From: a bacterium
GTDB lineage: Bacteria > Vulcanimicrobiota > Vulcanimicrobiia > Vulcanimicrobiales > Vulcanimicrobiaceae
Assembly (NCBI GenBank): GCA_021794175.1
Contig: JAJYRI010000006.1
Location: 1 to 60,720, forward strand
Reading direction: 5' to 3'
DNA: 60,720 bases
This document shows, piece by piece, positions 15,614 to 24,458 of this stretch. The notes under the pieces were generated by a model. The model saw only the letters and a list, made by a program, of their open reading frames with translations. It had not been told where the DNA came from and did not search any database. The position numbers were made by a program, and so were the translations under genes. Each line of letters begins with the position of its first letter. The first letter of the stretch is position 1.

Positions 15614-18600
15614 CGACTGCGGCCAAGATCCGGCGCGTTCTCTGTTCCTTCGACAAATCGCCCTCTGAGGTCACCTCGATTCGTTTCTCGCGCGTGCTCG
15701 TGCTCTCGCTGGATCTGCTGCTCCTCGTGACGCCGCTCTTGCGTTGATCGAGCATGTCCTCGCAACTCTTCGCGCTCGCGAAGCCACTCGCCGAATGGTT
15801 GCGGACGGAGATCCCGATAGGCAGCAGTCACCGCAGTTCGCATTGCGCGTAGAGCGTCACGGCCGACTTCCAACCGTTCTTCCATCGATAGTCCGGACTC
15901 CGCGATCTCACCCTTGCGTTTGCGATAGGCTTCGCGAGCCTGATCGACGCGACCCACCTGAAGCGCTCGCAGCGGCTCGACGACGTCGGCCTCGTAGACG
16001 CGACGAAGCGGCAGCGCTTCGCATTGCGCTTCCATATTCTGCACGCGAATCGTTTGCTTACCGCCGGTTCGCTCCAGTAGTTCGTCGTATGTCCTCGTCG
16101 TCGTTTTCAGCGATATCCGCTCGGCGATGTGCCCTGCCAGTTCGTGAATGTCGCGAAATGCCGAACGAGGCACGACGATATCGAGTTCTCGCCGCGATCG
16201 GCTTGCGGCAACAAACAGCAGTTCGGCCGATGCGCTGCGATCGATCAGCGAAACGCAAGCATCAACGCTGGCGCCCTGCGATTTATGAACAGTGCAGGCG
16301 TTTGCGTAATCGAACGCCCGATACGCCTTCGGCGAGAACGTCACCGCCCGCGCGTTCGTGCCGTCGAGCTGCACGGTAATTCGCTGATGCTTTGCCTCAA
16401 GCACGGTCCCGCGATCCCCGTTGCGGACGCCGAGACCGTTACGACCGAGGCTATTCTCTAAGAACATCAGCCGATCTCCCTGCGCGAACTCCCTGAGACC
16501 GCCGTCGGTCGCATATCGCCGCCCCTTCCCCTCGCGCCCGCTTCGCCGCCGATCCTCTTCCGATAAGTGACGAACGCTATCCTTATCCGACGCGAGGATT
16601 AAAGTATCGAGGCCAGCACTGCGGCGCTCTTGAGAGCATCCGATAGCTGCGTCGATCGCAGCATCACGATTATCGCTCCATGTAATGGCGCCGTGGTCTT
16701 CTAAGAGCCGAAGTGCGGTGCCGACCTTAGCGAGACGCGCATTCTCATCGCTCTCGGCGATCGCATCAGCTAACTGCACCACCGCTTCACGATGCCATCC
16801 ACGCTCCTGCCGTTGAATATCGCGAAGCTCGCAGTACGTCCCAACGTCCCGCGCCGCATCCCTTACGATTCGGAATGAAGCGCCGAAGTCGATCGGCTGC
16901 AACTGTCGGACATCACCAATCTCCACCACAATACTTCCGCGCGCGCGTGCCACTTCCAGAATCTTGCCATTAGCTCGCGAGTCGACCATCGCGGCCTCGT
17001 CGACGACTACGATACCGTTGTGCGGGATTACCGGATTGTTGCCTTCCTCAAGTATCCGAGCTCGCGCGGTATTGACGCACCGAAAGCCGCCCTCAGCTTC
17101 AAGACGTTCCGCGGCTGCCTGAGAGAGCGTGAGCCCAACCACCTCGCGGCCAAGCTGCTCGCCCAGCACGCGTACCGCGCCTTGGATCGTCGTCTTCCCG
17201 ACTCCCGGCAAGCCTTCGATAGCGACGAGCGAAGCGTGTGAAAGTTGCTGCAGCGACGCGCGCTGCTCATCCGACAACCGGAAGGTGTGCCCACGACGCG
17301 CGGCTTCTTGCTGCTCGTAGAAGCGAATCGCAGCATCGACTTCAGTCGGCATGATACCCGAGCGGGTCGCTGCCAGGTGACGAGCATCAGCGTCCAAGGC
17401 ATCTTCGATCGCCACGATCTCCGTCGTCGTCATCAGGGGTTGCACCGGATCGGCGGACAGCACCCGCACGTCATCCGCGCGAACTACTAGATCCCCTAGA
17501 CGTTCGATCTCATCGGCATCAGATATCCGGGCAGCAAGCCACTGATCAACATCCTCGCGCGTGAACGTACTACTCTGCGTAGTTACCGCGGTGAGGACCA
17601 TTGCGGGGTTACGCTCGACCTCTTCGACGATGGCGTGCTCCGATCGCTCGGCGTCCTGAAATTCCGGGAGTTCCCGCAGTCGTTCTTGCAGCGCGGACGA
17701 TAGCTGAGCGACAACGCCGGCTACCTTCTTGTGATCGCGCTCAATGGTTTCTTCGGCCGCATGCTTTGCGCGCAGCTCCGCAAGTTGTTCCTCTGCTTCA
17801 CCGCGATCTAATCCATCGGCAAGCAGCGCGGCGCGCGCGGCGCGGCACTCTACTTCATGCGCGGCACGCATCGCGCCCACGCCTACATCCCTGACAATTA
17901 CGGCACCATCGGGCCCTACCGAAAGCTCGCATCCATAACGCGCCGCAACGGCGTGCAGCGTCGCCCAGGTGCCTGCAACACCGCGCTGCCGATCGAGTTC
18001 GAGCGCCGTCAATAAGCGCGGCGCCAGCGTCGCATCGACGTAACGATCAAACACCCTGTCGCGCTCCCGATAGCCCTCGAACGAACGACGTTCCTGACGA
18101 ACGAGGCGCTCTTCACGACGTTCCGCTCGCCACGCGGCGAGCTCGAATTTATCGGCCCAGCGCACGTGCGCGGTGGAGAGCCCAGCATCCTGAACGACGG
18201 CTAGGCCATGATCATGATCGCGGCCATTGGCAAGCTCGACTTCGCGTTCGGCCCATGCCATTTTTCGATGAATTCCCGTGCGACCGTACGCAAGCCCGGT
18301 CCCCGGATCGACCGCACCGACGGCACAGTGAACGTGCAAGTTGTCAGTGTCGCGATGGACGACGGCAACGCTACGATGATGGCCCAGGCCGAGCTTCTCG
18401 AGAATCTGCCCAACAGACGCATGCACCTGTTCATCAGTTAGCAAGCCGCTTTCGCGATGGTTCCACGACCAAACGAAATGCATCGCGCTTGATCGGACGC
18501 CGGGGTTCCGCACTCCATCTGCGTCGATCTCCAAACTCGCAGTCGAGAACGAAGCACAATTCCGCACGAGTATGGATGAAGGTCGCGTACCGCCGCCCGC

Positions 18601-18789
18601 TTCTGGTCCCCATACAGCGTCTACGCCAAGGTCGCGGCGCTGCTCCGCTTCGGCATAAACACCATCGAGCGCGTCCGCGATCTCTCGACGCGTCGCGCCC
18701 TTCTCACTAATTGCGTACCCGACGAGGTACTCGATCAGGCTTGAGGCCGTGCCACCTTTTGCAGGTACAGCGCAGAGTTTACCGACCAT
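15610..18789 (-). CDS. MOBP-type relaxase fused to a RecD-like helicase
   Basis: In this 1059-aa protein the N-terminal relaxase has a tyrosine-bearing motif I (SSLIEYLVGYA, 16-26) and the metal-binding motif HRDTDNLHVH at 145-154, the MOBP/VirD2 pattern. After a coiled linker, a superfamily-1 helicase follows with Walker A GLPGVGKTT at about residue 527, a DEAA box (VVVDEAAMVDSR) and KSQGASVD near the end (motif V/VI region), as in TraA-like proteins. The C-terminal ~130 residues are charged and helical. Start ATG 18789 (MVGKLCAVPA) overlaps the MobC-like stop (TGATG). It would nick oriT and unwind the transferred strand. Confidence 0.88.
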   Translation of the reverse strand: MVGKLCAVPAKGGTASSLIEYLVGYAISEKGATRREIADALDGVYAEAEQRRDLGVDAVWGPEAGGGTRPSSILVRNCASFSTASLEIDADGVRNPGVRSSAMHFVWSWNHRESGLLTDEQVHASVGQILEKLGLGHHRSVAVVHRDTDNLHVHCAVGAVDPGTGLAYGRTGIHRKMAWAEREVELANGRDHDHGLAVVQDAGLSTAHVRWADKFELAAWRAERREERLVRQERRSFEGYRERDRVFDRYVDATLAPRLLTALELDRQRGVAGTWATLHAVAARYGCELSVGPDGAVIVRDVGVGAMRAAHEVECRAARAALLADGLDRGEAEEQLAELRAKHAAEETIERDHKKVAGVVAQLSSALQERLRELPEFQDAERSEHAIVEEVERNPAMVLTAVTTQSSTFTREDVDQWLAARISDADEIERLGDLVVRADDVRVLSADPVQPLMTTTEIVAIEDALDADARHLAATRSGIMPTEVDAAIRFYEQQEAARRGHTFRLSDEQRASLQQLSHASLVAIEGLPGVGKTTIQGAVRVLGEQLGREVVGLTLSQAAAERLEAEGGFRCVNTARARILEEGNNPVIPHNGIVVVDEAAMVDSRANGKILEVARARGSIVVEIGDVRQLQPIDFGASFRIVRDAARDVGTYCELRDIQRQERGWHREAVVQLADAIAESDENARLAKVGTALRLLEDHGAITWSDNRDAAIDAAIGCSQERRSAGLDTLILASDKDSVRHLSEEDRRRSGREGKGRRYATDGGLREFAQGDRLMFLENSLGRNGLGVRNGDRGTVLEAKHQRITVQLDGTNARAVTFSPKAYRAFDYANACTVHKSQGASVDACVSLIDRSASAELLFVAASRSRRELDIVVPRSAFRDIHELAGHIAERISLKTTTRTYDELLERTGGKQTIRVQNMEAQCEALPLRRVYEADVVEPLRALQVGRVDQAREAYRKRKGEIAESGLSMEERLEVGRDALRAMRTAVTAAYRDLRPQPFGEWLREREELRGHARSTQERRHEEQQIQREHEHARETNRGDLRGRFVEGTENAPDLGRSR

Positions 18790-19181
18790 CAGCCGCTCCA
18801 ACCGCCGGAGCGCCGTCTGTCGCCTGAGCGAACCTCTTCAGCGTGCGGAGCTGCTAACGGCCGCATCGCCTCGGCGGCAATGTGCCTCGCCAACTCAAGT
18901 TCCGCGGTCACGGCCAAATGATCGCCTGCGGCGGCAGCCCGCTGCGCGCGAGAAATCCGATACGAAAGCTGCGCGATCGGCTGCGCTATCTGGGCTGACG
19001 CCGTCGCGAACGCGCGCTTCGTTTGAGCGAGCGCGACACTAACGTATTCCGCCATCGAGACACCAGCCACCGCGGCCCGTTCTCGTAAGGCATTGCGCAC
19101 GCGAGGCTCTACGTCGAGCGACAGTACGACGCGACCTCCATGTCGTTGTTTTTTAGATCCTCGTTTGCCCTTGGGCACCAT
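18789..19181 (-). CDS. MobC-like ribbon-helix-helix mobilisation accessory protein
   Basis: In this 130-aa protein a basic N-terminal tail (MVPKGKRGSKKQRHGG) precedes RVVLSLDVEPRVRNALRERAAVAGVSMAEYV, a beta strand and two helices typical of RHH DNA-binding accessory proteins. The C-terminal half is helical. By position (immediately upstream of and overlapping the relaxase gene, beside the palindromic intergenic region) it should help the relaxase recognise oriT. Confidence 0.78.
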   Translation of the reverse strand: MVPKGKRGSKKQRHGGRVVLSLDVEPRVRNALRERAAVAGVSMAEYVSVALAQTKRAFATASAQIAQPIAQLSYRISRAQRAAAAGDHLAVTAELELARHIAAEAMRPLAAPHAEEVRSGDRRRSGGWSG

Positions 19182-19367
19182 CCTGCATCCTTATCTGAAG
19201 GCTTTTGTGCTTGCCAACAGACCTTACCACGACGAGCCGATAGCGTGCGTCTCACCGTGCGTGCGTAAAGTGAGACTAGTCTCACTGAACGCGCAATGAT
19301 CGAGACGCATCGCGTTTTTGGAACTGGTACTCTGTCGCTACGTCTCCTATCCTAAACGAGGTACACC
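19182..19367. other. Candidate origin of transfer (oriT) and divergent promoter region
   Basis: This 186-bp gap separates the leftward relaxase genes from the rightward ATPase/coupling genes. It contains a perfect 18-bp palindrome AGTGAGACTAGTCTCACT (19269-19286) and a third GTCTCAC half-site at 19249-19255, a likely binding site for the RHH or HTH accessory protein. A CATCCTGC matching the MOBP nic consensus overlaps the MobC start (19179-19186). The latter also reads as start codon plus ribosome site, so it is weak evidence. Confidence 0.55.
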
Positions 19368-19727
19368 GTGACACCATCTGAACTCGAAGCAATACTGGGG
19401 CGCCTGGAAACCCTCGCTCCATCGTCGCGTCTGAGTGAGAAGCGGCAGCTCCTATCGGGCTCTCGTGAACGCATTCTCGCATTACGGAAGCGCGGCCACT
19501 CATGGCGCTCTCTCGCCAACGAACTCTCCACCGCGGTCGGTCAGAAGATCAGCCCCGATCTGCTCCGCGCTGCATGTGTGAAGCGCACACTGCGGCATAA
19601 CATTGGGCGAGCAACGACCCCCACACCCGCATCGAACCTTCCAAAGAAGGAAGTAACGACCGTACCCACACCGGCCCCGACACTGCAAAACAGCGACCGC
19701 TTCGGAGCGAAGGGATTGAAGCTGTGA
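19368..19727 (+). CDS. Small HTH-like protein of the transfer module
   Basis: 119-aa protein starting at GTG 19368. It has a helical N-terminus (MTPSELEAILGRLETLAP) and a helix-turn-helix-like segment (RERILALRKRGHSWRSLANEL, residues about 33-53). A proline/threonine-rich tail follows. Its stop overlaps the start of the ParA-like gene (GTGA), the arrangement of VirC2/VirC1-type or MobD-type pairs. It may bind near the 18-bp palindrome. No firm family. Confidence 0.65.
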   Translation: MTPSELEAILGRLETLAPSSRLSEKRQLLSGSRERILALRKRGHSWRSLANELSTAVGQKISPDLLRAACVKRTLRHNIGRATTPTPASNLPKKEVTTVPTPAPTLQNSDRFGAKGLKL

Positions 19728-20500
19728 ACGCCCGGCGTGTGATCGCGACCGTCGCCCAAAAAGGCGGCGTTGGGAAGACCTTCATCGCCAAGCTTCTGCA
19801 TGATTTGTTACCGACGCACGGCCGCCGCACGGCATCGTGGGATCTCGATGCAGCAACGGGCACGTTTGCGGTGTACGACGAGGCGATTAAAACGTTCGAC
19901 CTCAACGACCGAAGCGTCACAACTTCCTGGCTTGACGATTGCCATCGCGACGATATCGACGACGTCATTATCGACGTGCCCGGCGGTCGCATCGACTCGC
20001 TGCTACAGACCTTCGGCAACAATAGTACCGAAGCGCTCGTCGCAACGATCACCGCGACGGGTCGCGAGCTCGTGATCGTCAACCCGATTGGCGTAATGAT
20101 CGCCGAGACGGTGACGGCGCAGGTCGTGCTCCACGCCTTTGCGAGTACCGCGGCGCGTATCGTGATCGTGAAAAATGGACGGTTCGGAGCGCCGGGAGAC
20201 TTCATCATTTACGACGGCATCAACGTCGACGGCGAGCGTCGCTACGGCGCGACGAGCGCCCTAGCGGTGAAGCTCGGGGCCGAATCGCTCTATCTCAACG
20301 GCCTTTCGCCCGGCCTACTTGCGCAGGCCGACGCAGAACGCCTACGGCTCATCTCCGCCGCCGGGCCAGCGGGTGCGAAACGCCTCGGGCACCTCTCGGC
20401 GACACGCATGCGAGTTCTCTTAAACGTTGCCGCGACGGATTTCCTTGGGTCCTCCCTCGATCTCGACGGCGCGATCCCGAAGCGGGGCGCCCAGCTATGA
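19724..20500 (+). CDS. ParA/VirC1-like ATPase
   Basis: The 258-aa protein has a deviant Walker A motif AQKGGVGKT at 11-19 and DVIIDVPGGR near 83-92 as Walker B, both of the ParA/MinD superfamily. In conjugation modules such ATPases (VirC1) bring the relaxosome to the coupling protein. It starts at GTG 19724 within a 4-base overlap and ends in a 4-base overlap with the next gene. The position between an accessory DNA-binding gene and the coupling protein supports a transfer rather than a partition role. Confidence 0.82.
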   Translation: MNARRVIATVAQKGGVGKTFIAKLLHDLLPTHGRRTASWDLDAATGTFAVYDEAIKTFDLNDRSVTTSWLDDCHRDDIDDVIIDVPGGRIDSLLQTFGNNSTEALVATITATGRELVIVNPIGVMIAETVTAQVVLHAFASTAARIVIVKNGRFGAPGDFIIYDGINVDGERRYGATSALAVKLGAESLYLNGLSPGLLAQADAERLRLISAAGPAGAKRLGHLSATRMRVLLNVAATDFLGSSLDLDGAIPKRGAQL

Positions 20501-21003
20501 GCGCGAGTGCCCGCGAGCTCTATTTGGCATCGCTCGATCCTAACGTGGAACTGTCAACGCGGCGCATGGCCGAGCGCTCTGGGCTCCCCGACAACGACCC
20601 AATGTGGTTGCTCCTCCACGAGGTCCATCGGTCGATCTCCGAAGCATCCAGCAGCGCGAAGGCCGCACTCGAAAACGAACCGTTCGCGGCACGTCTCTCG
20701 GCGGCCATTGGCGCGGCTATGATCGAGGATGCCCGCATCATCGACGCGCTGACTGTCGCAATTCGATCGACGCAAGAGGCCTCGCTACGGTCGATTCGAT
20801 TCCTCGAATCAGCCCTGAGGGATTTCGCTCGAAAGCGAGCAGCGGTTCCATTCGCTTCCATTGCTTTTGCAAGTGCGCTCGCGATCATCGCAAGCATCGC
20901 CGCGATCTGGAACACCTACCACGTGGCCGTCGACTACGGCAAATACCTCGGATACCGCGCCGGATTCACCGCCGGCATGAGCTACGAACGGAGTCATCGA
21001 TGA
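20497..21003 (+). CDS. Small single-pass membrane protein of the transfer module
   Basis: In this 168-aa protein residues 1-110 are polar and helical; one strong membrane segment (VPFASIAFASALAIIASIAAIW, about 115-136) is followed by a short tail rich in Y and G (YGKYLGYRAGFTAG). It overlaps both neighbours by 4 bases (ATGA). It may anchor the relaxosome or aid the coupling protein. No family recognised. Confidence 0.7.
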   Translation: MSASARELYLASLDPNVELSTRRMAERSGLPDNDPMWLLLHEVHRSISEASSSAKAALENEPFAARLSAAIGAAMIEDARIIDALTVAIRSTQEASLRSIRFLESALRDFARKRAAVPFASIAFASALAIIASIAAIWNTYHVAVDYGKYLGYRAGFTAGMSYERSHR

Positions 21004-23069
21004 GTTTTTCTATCCATCAGCGCGAATCGCGCGAACGCGCATCTGCGCTGCTGTTCGCCTTCTTCAACCCCATAGGCGCGATCGTCGCAAGCCTCATGCT
21101 CGGTCATCACGCGTACATCGCCACAGAGTCGCTCCTCCGTCGGGGCGGTGGCTATCGCCCTCATTGGCTTCTCATGTTCATCGGAGAGGCCTTGCTCATC
21201 TCCGCCCCAATGGCTCTCGTCAAACCGATCGCACGAGGGTTCGGCGCACCGGCCAGCGCGTTTCCGAGCAAACGCGAGAACAGTTTTTCATTCTGGATTG
21301 GAATGGCGGTGCTGGCCGGCGCGTACATCCCCGCAGTCACCGCGTTGGTGCGAACCTCGTTCTCGTACCTCGACTACACCGGCACGCTAGGGCTACTGAT
21401 AGCCGCAATAATATTCGGTTTTATCGGAGTGTCTTCGAGTATCGTAGCGCTCGTCGAAGCAATACGGGCAATCTCACATCACCTCTCGGTCTCCGGAAAG
21501 AATCGCCAGCAGCGTGCGCTGCGCTCAGGGGAGCTCACCCTCTGCGGCGGGATCGCCCGCGGGGTCTTTCAAGAACGCAATCTGGCAGTCGGCGCCCCTG
21601 GCAAGGGAACGCTGATGCTCTACGGAGAGCAAAGCGTCTGCCGCGGCACGATCGTCATCGGCGCCCCCGGTTCCTCGAAGACGAGATCGAAGATCTACCC
21701 CGACCTGTACTGGGGGCTGAAAACGGCTCCGAGAGCCGGGGCGCTTGTATTCATAACGAAGCGCCGCGCCACCACAGACTTCTACCAAATTGCCCGAAGC
21801 CTCCGGCCCGCCGAGTGCATCCACATCGTCGGTGTCGGCCCGGATCGCGAAACGATAGACGTTACCGCGGGCATGACACACGAATCGATCGGCGACGCCG
21901 TTCGTGACGGGTTAGGAACATCACACTCGGACTTCTGGATTCACGGTCCCGCGGCGTTCGTTGAAGGATTCGTCGAAATCATCCACGCTCTAGCCCCTGC
22001 AACGATCGAGGTGCCCGCGTTACAAGACTCACAGAGAGCGACGAATCCCGGAAATGAAGCATATACACTAACCATCGGCGACACGCTCCCGACGTTATTA
22101 AAGTTGTTGACCCTCGAAGCGCGGATGCTCGACGCGCTGTTCGCCTACGGATTTGCGCGGGCAACTTCCATCGAATCTGATCGCCCCGACGATGCCGCCG
22201 CTCTTCGTGACCTTCTCCTCGAGGTCAAAGGCCGCATTCTTCCATTGCTCCAGCGAGACGCGAAACTTGGCGAAGAACTCCGGCAATCCGTCCTCCCCCA
22301 ACTCCAGCCATTTGCGCGCGGCGTGCTGCGCGAAACGTTCTGCGACCGAGGCGGTATCGATCTTTCGCTGTTGGAGCAAGGCCATGTCATTCTAATCGAG
22401 ATTGACGAAACCGAGCACCCTCGCGCAGTCGGCACGGTGATCCGCATGATCTTTCGGCGCATCGTGCAGATGGCGCGCGAGCGCTCCACAGCAAACCGCA
22501 TTGGGTTGCTTGACCCCATCTTACTGATTTGCGACGAATACACGAACTACGCGGCAACCGGGCATCTCCAGGCCTGGAATACGGTACGCGAATCGAAATT
22601 CTGCGCGACCATCGGAATTACGAGCATCAGTGCACTCACCAAGCAACTCGGTGGCAATCACGACGCCACCAACGCGATCGTCGCGAATTTTGGAAACAAA
22701 TTCTTCTTCGACGCTGACGATAAACTGACGCGAGATCTCGCAAGAGAGTTGATAGGGCAAACAACGGTATTACGGCGCGGAATAACGGAGGGGACATCGG
22801 AAAGCTCCGGGCACCCTAACGGCAGCACCATCGGTGGCGGAGCGCATAGTTCGCGGGGGACATCGCGCAGCGAAACGCTCAGCGAGCATCGTGAGGAGGC
22901 TCTCGACGGAGCGGTCTGGCGCAGCCTCGGCGCAGAGCGCGATTCCGCCACGGCAATCGCGTTCGTACGCACCAGCGACGGCGTCGCGACCGACGTGGTG
23001 AGCCTGGGCGTCCTTGACCCGGCAGAGCGGATCGTCACCGCTCTGCCGGAAGCCTACGGTGTGCGTTAG
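21000..23069 (+). CDS. VirD4-like type IV coupling protein
   Basis: The 689-aa protein has four hydrophobic segments in the first 160 residues (near 15-37, 55-72, 100-117, 130-152). A soluble ATPase follows with Walker A GAPGSSKT (about 221-228) and Walker B LLICDEYTNYA (about 507-517). FGNKFFFDA is typical of VirD4/TraG proteins. The C-terminal 90 residues are Ser/Gly-rich. Start ATG 21000 overlaps the upstream stop. It would pass the relaxase-DNA complex to a secretion channel. No channel genes are in the element. Confidence 0.87.
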   Translation: MSFSIHQRESRERASALLFAFFNPIGAIVASLMLGHHAYIATESLLRRGGGYRPHWLLMFIGEALLISAPMALVKPIARGFGAPASAFPSKRENSFSFWIGMAVLAGAYIPAVTALVRTSFSYLDYTGTLGLLIAAIIFGFIGVSSSIVALVEAIRAISHHLSVSGKNRQQRALRSGELTLCGGIARGVFQERNLAVGAPGKGTLMLYGEQSVCRGTIVIGAPGSSKTRSKIYPDLYWGLKTAPRAGALVFITKRRATTDFYQIARSLRPAECIHIVGVGPDRETIDVTAGMTHESIGDAVRDGLGTSHSDFWIHGPAAFVEGFVEIIHALAPATIEVPALQDSQRATNPGNEAYTLTIGDTLPTLLKLLTLEARMLDALFAYGFARATSIESDRPDDAAALRDLLLEVKGRILPLLQRDAKLGEELRQSVLPQLQPFARGVLRETFCDRGGIDLSLLEQGHVILIEIDETEHPRAVGTVIRMIFRRIVQMARERSTANRIGLLDPILLICDEYTNYAATGHLQAWNTVRESKFCATIGITSISALTKQLGGNHDATNAIVANFGNKFFFDADDKLTRDLARELIGQTTVLRRGITEGTSESSGHPNGSTIGGGAHSSRGTSRSETLSEHREEALDGAVWRSLGAERDSATAIAFVRTSDGVATDVVSLGVLDPAERIVTALPEAYGVR

Positions 23070-23074
23070 CCGCA

Positions 23075-23638
23075 TCACGATGTCGCTCGTTGGAATATTC
23101 CGTCCACGACGGCGAACATCGACGGATCGATGCGGCGCAGCATAGCGCGCGAAACCTGCGGCCACCGCGACGAGGGATCGTTTACCCCGACGAAGGCGCG
23201 AACGCTCTCCGCAAAGTATTCGTCGAGGCCGGCCGCAGCGTATGGGGTGACGAACCGCCGTGCGTTGCGGAAAGCGTCGCGCACGTGGGGATCGATCCCC
23301 GAGAGGTAGATCCCCTCGCCGAGTGCGCAATCCAGGGCGTGACCAAACTCGTGCGCGACCGTCATCGGCGAGAGGCTCCGGAGATAGATAGTGCGCTCTT
23401 CGACGACGAAGAGGCCCGCAGGAGGTGTCGGCCAGGCATCGACATCGATCCGAAGCCTTACCAGCGCCGGGGAGGCGTCGGCGTAGCGCTCGCTCCGAGA
23501 AAGGGGCCGCACTTTCGCGCCGCGCTCAGCGACGAACCGGAGGGTAGACTCGCCGAACGCTCGGAGTGTTTCGGCAATTTGTGTTCGAACGGTATCGCCC
23601 GCACCGGGGACGAGCGCTGAGAAAACGCTACTGTTCAT
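23075..23638 (-). CDS. Anthrax-lethal-factor-like zinc metallopeptidase domain protein
   Basis: The 187-aa protein has HEFGHALD at 96-103 and, 40 residues later, DEYFAESVRAF with Glu144, the same zinc-ligand pattern as anthrax lethal factor (HEFGHAVD ... EFFAEAF). All three ligands and the catalytic glutamate are intact. No signal peptide or translocation domain is seen, so it is a free-standing catalytic domain. It is convergent with the coupling-protein gene and transcribed alone. It may be an effector carried on the element or delivered to recipients, which is inference. Confidence 0.72.
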   Translation of the reverse strand: MNSSVFSALVPGAGDTVRTQIAETLRAFGESTLRFVAERGAKVRPLSRSERYADASPALVRLRIDVDAWPTPPAGLFVVEERTIYLRSLSPMTVAHEFGHALDCALGEGIYLSGIDPHVRDAFRNARRFVTPYAAAGLDEYFAESVRAFVGVNDPSSRWPQVSRAMLRRIDPSMFAVVDGIFQRATS

Positions 23639-24008
23639 CTTGGGCTTCCCATCTGCGGCAGTGCCGCGTCGTTGTAGAAGCCGTTAATGAGCAGCCGCGC
23701 GTCGACGCAAGGGCGCGATAGCGACGCAGTTTCCCTTGCGCCGACTGAGCGCGGATGTTCTAGGATTCAACGCAACGACGAGGCTTAGGCCTTAATGACA
23801 ACGGCATTGATAGATCGTTTGCCGCTGTATGCGGACGTCGGCCTGCGAAGGTAGCTCCGCAACTTACCGTAGTGTATCGATAAACTGCACGGCTCGACCT
23901 ATTGATAAGTCGCCGCTTTTCGGGACGATGTGATCCATTGCGATGGCAGAGAATGATACGGCGGATTTGGATTACCCATGCCGTCCGGCATACGGCCGAT
24001 GATAAGAT
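23639..24008. other. Noncoding stretch inside the element
   Basis: No reading frame with a credible start was found. The sequence has short local dyads but no T-run terminator or clear promoter. It separates the lethal-factor-like gene from the HTH gene; a promoter for the former is expected near 23650-23700 but not visible. Confidence 0.45.
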
Positions 24009-24368
24009 TTATTCGAATCCTGAAATACCAGCCGCTCTCAGCGCTTCAAGCGTTCGGCGACGCGGCAATTTCCTCGCCTTGAGTTCATTGAGGAGTCGCT
24101 CTGCCCCAACGATGCGTGAAGCCTCCCTTTCCAGGACTGCAGCTGCCTCGTCTAGATATTGTGACGAGCTATCGCTGGAGAGCGTGTGCAGGAGTTCATA
24201 GGCACCATCGACGGAAACAACGGATGTGCCGCTAAACCAGCGATAGACGGTCGCCTTACAAAGATCGGTCGTGAGGTAAAGCGCGTAAATCGATAGACCA
24301 CGTTCCTTCATGGCCTCCCTGAGGTAGGCGATAAATTCCGCCGAAGCGTCCGGGCAGAGGCTGTTCAC
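24009..24368 (-). CDS. HTH (Cro/C1-like) regulator
   Basis: The 119-aa protein has FIAYLREAMKERGLSIYALYL, then a turn and the recognition helix KATVYRWFSG (about 38-47), a Cro/C1-type DNA-binding domain. The C-terminal part is helical and charged. It is divergent from the gene at 24459. The 90-bp gap holds CTGTAT ... ATACAG arms (24393-24398 and 24415-24420), a possible operator. It may control the divergent gene or the integration genes downstream of it. Confidence 0.7.
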   Translation of the reverse strand: MNSLCPDASAEFIAYLREAMKERGLSIYALYLTTDLCKATVYRWFSGTSVVSVDGAYELLHTLSSDSSSQYLDEAAAVLEREASRIVGAERLLNELKARKLPRRRTLEALRAAGISGFE

Positions 24369-24458
24369 GCCGTAATTTTATCGGAACTAATACTGTATGA
24401 ACCAGCGCTATGAAATACAGCCAGTGATCTGATAGGGTTGGGTTACTAGGAGAATATC

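Noticed and set aside
19179-19186. CATCCTGC as the actual MOBP nic site
   Set aside because: The same bases are the MobC start codon plus its ribosome site on the other strand, so the match may be chance; kept only as weak support for oriT in this area.
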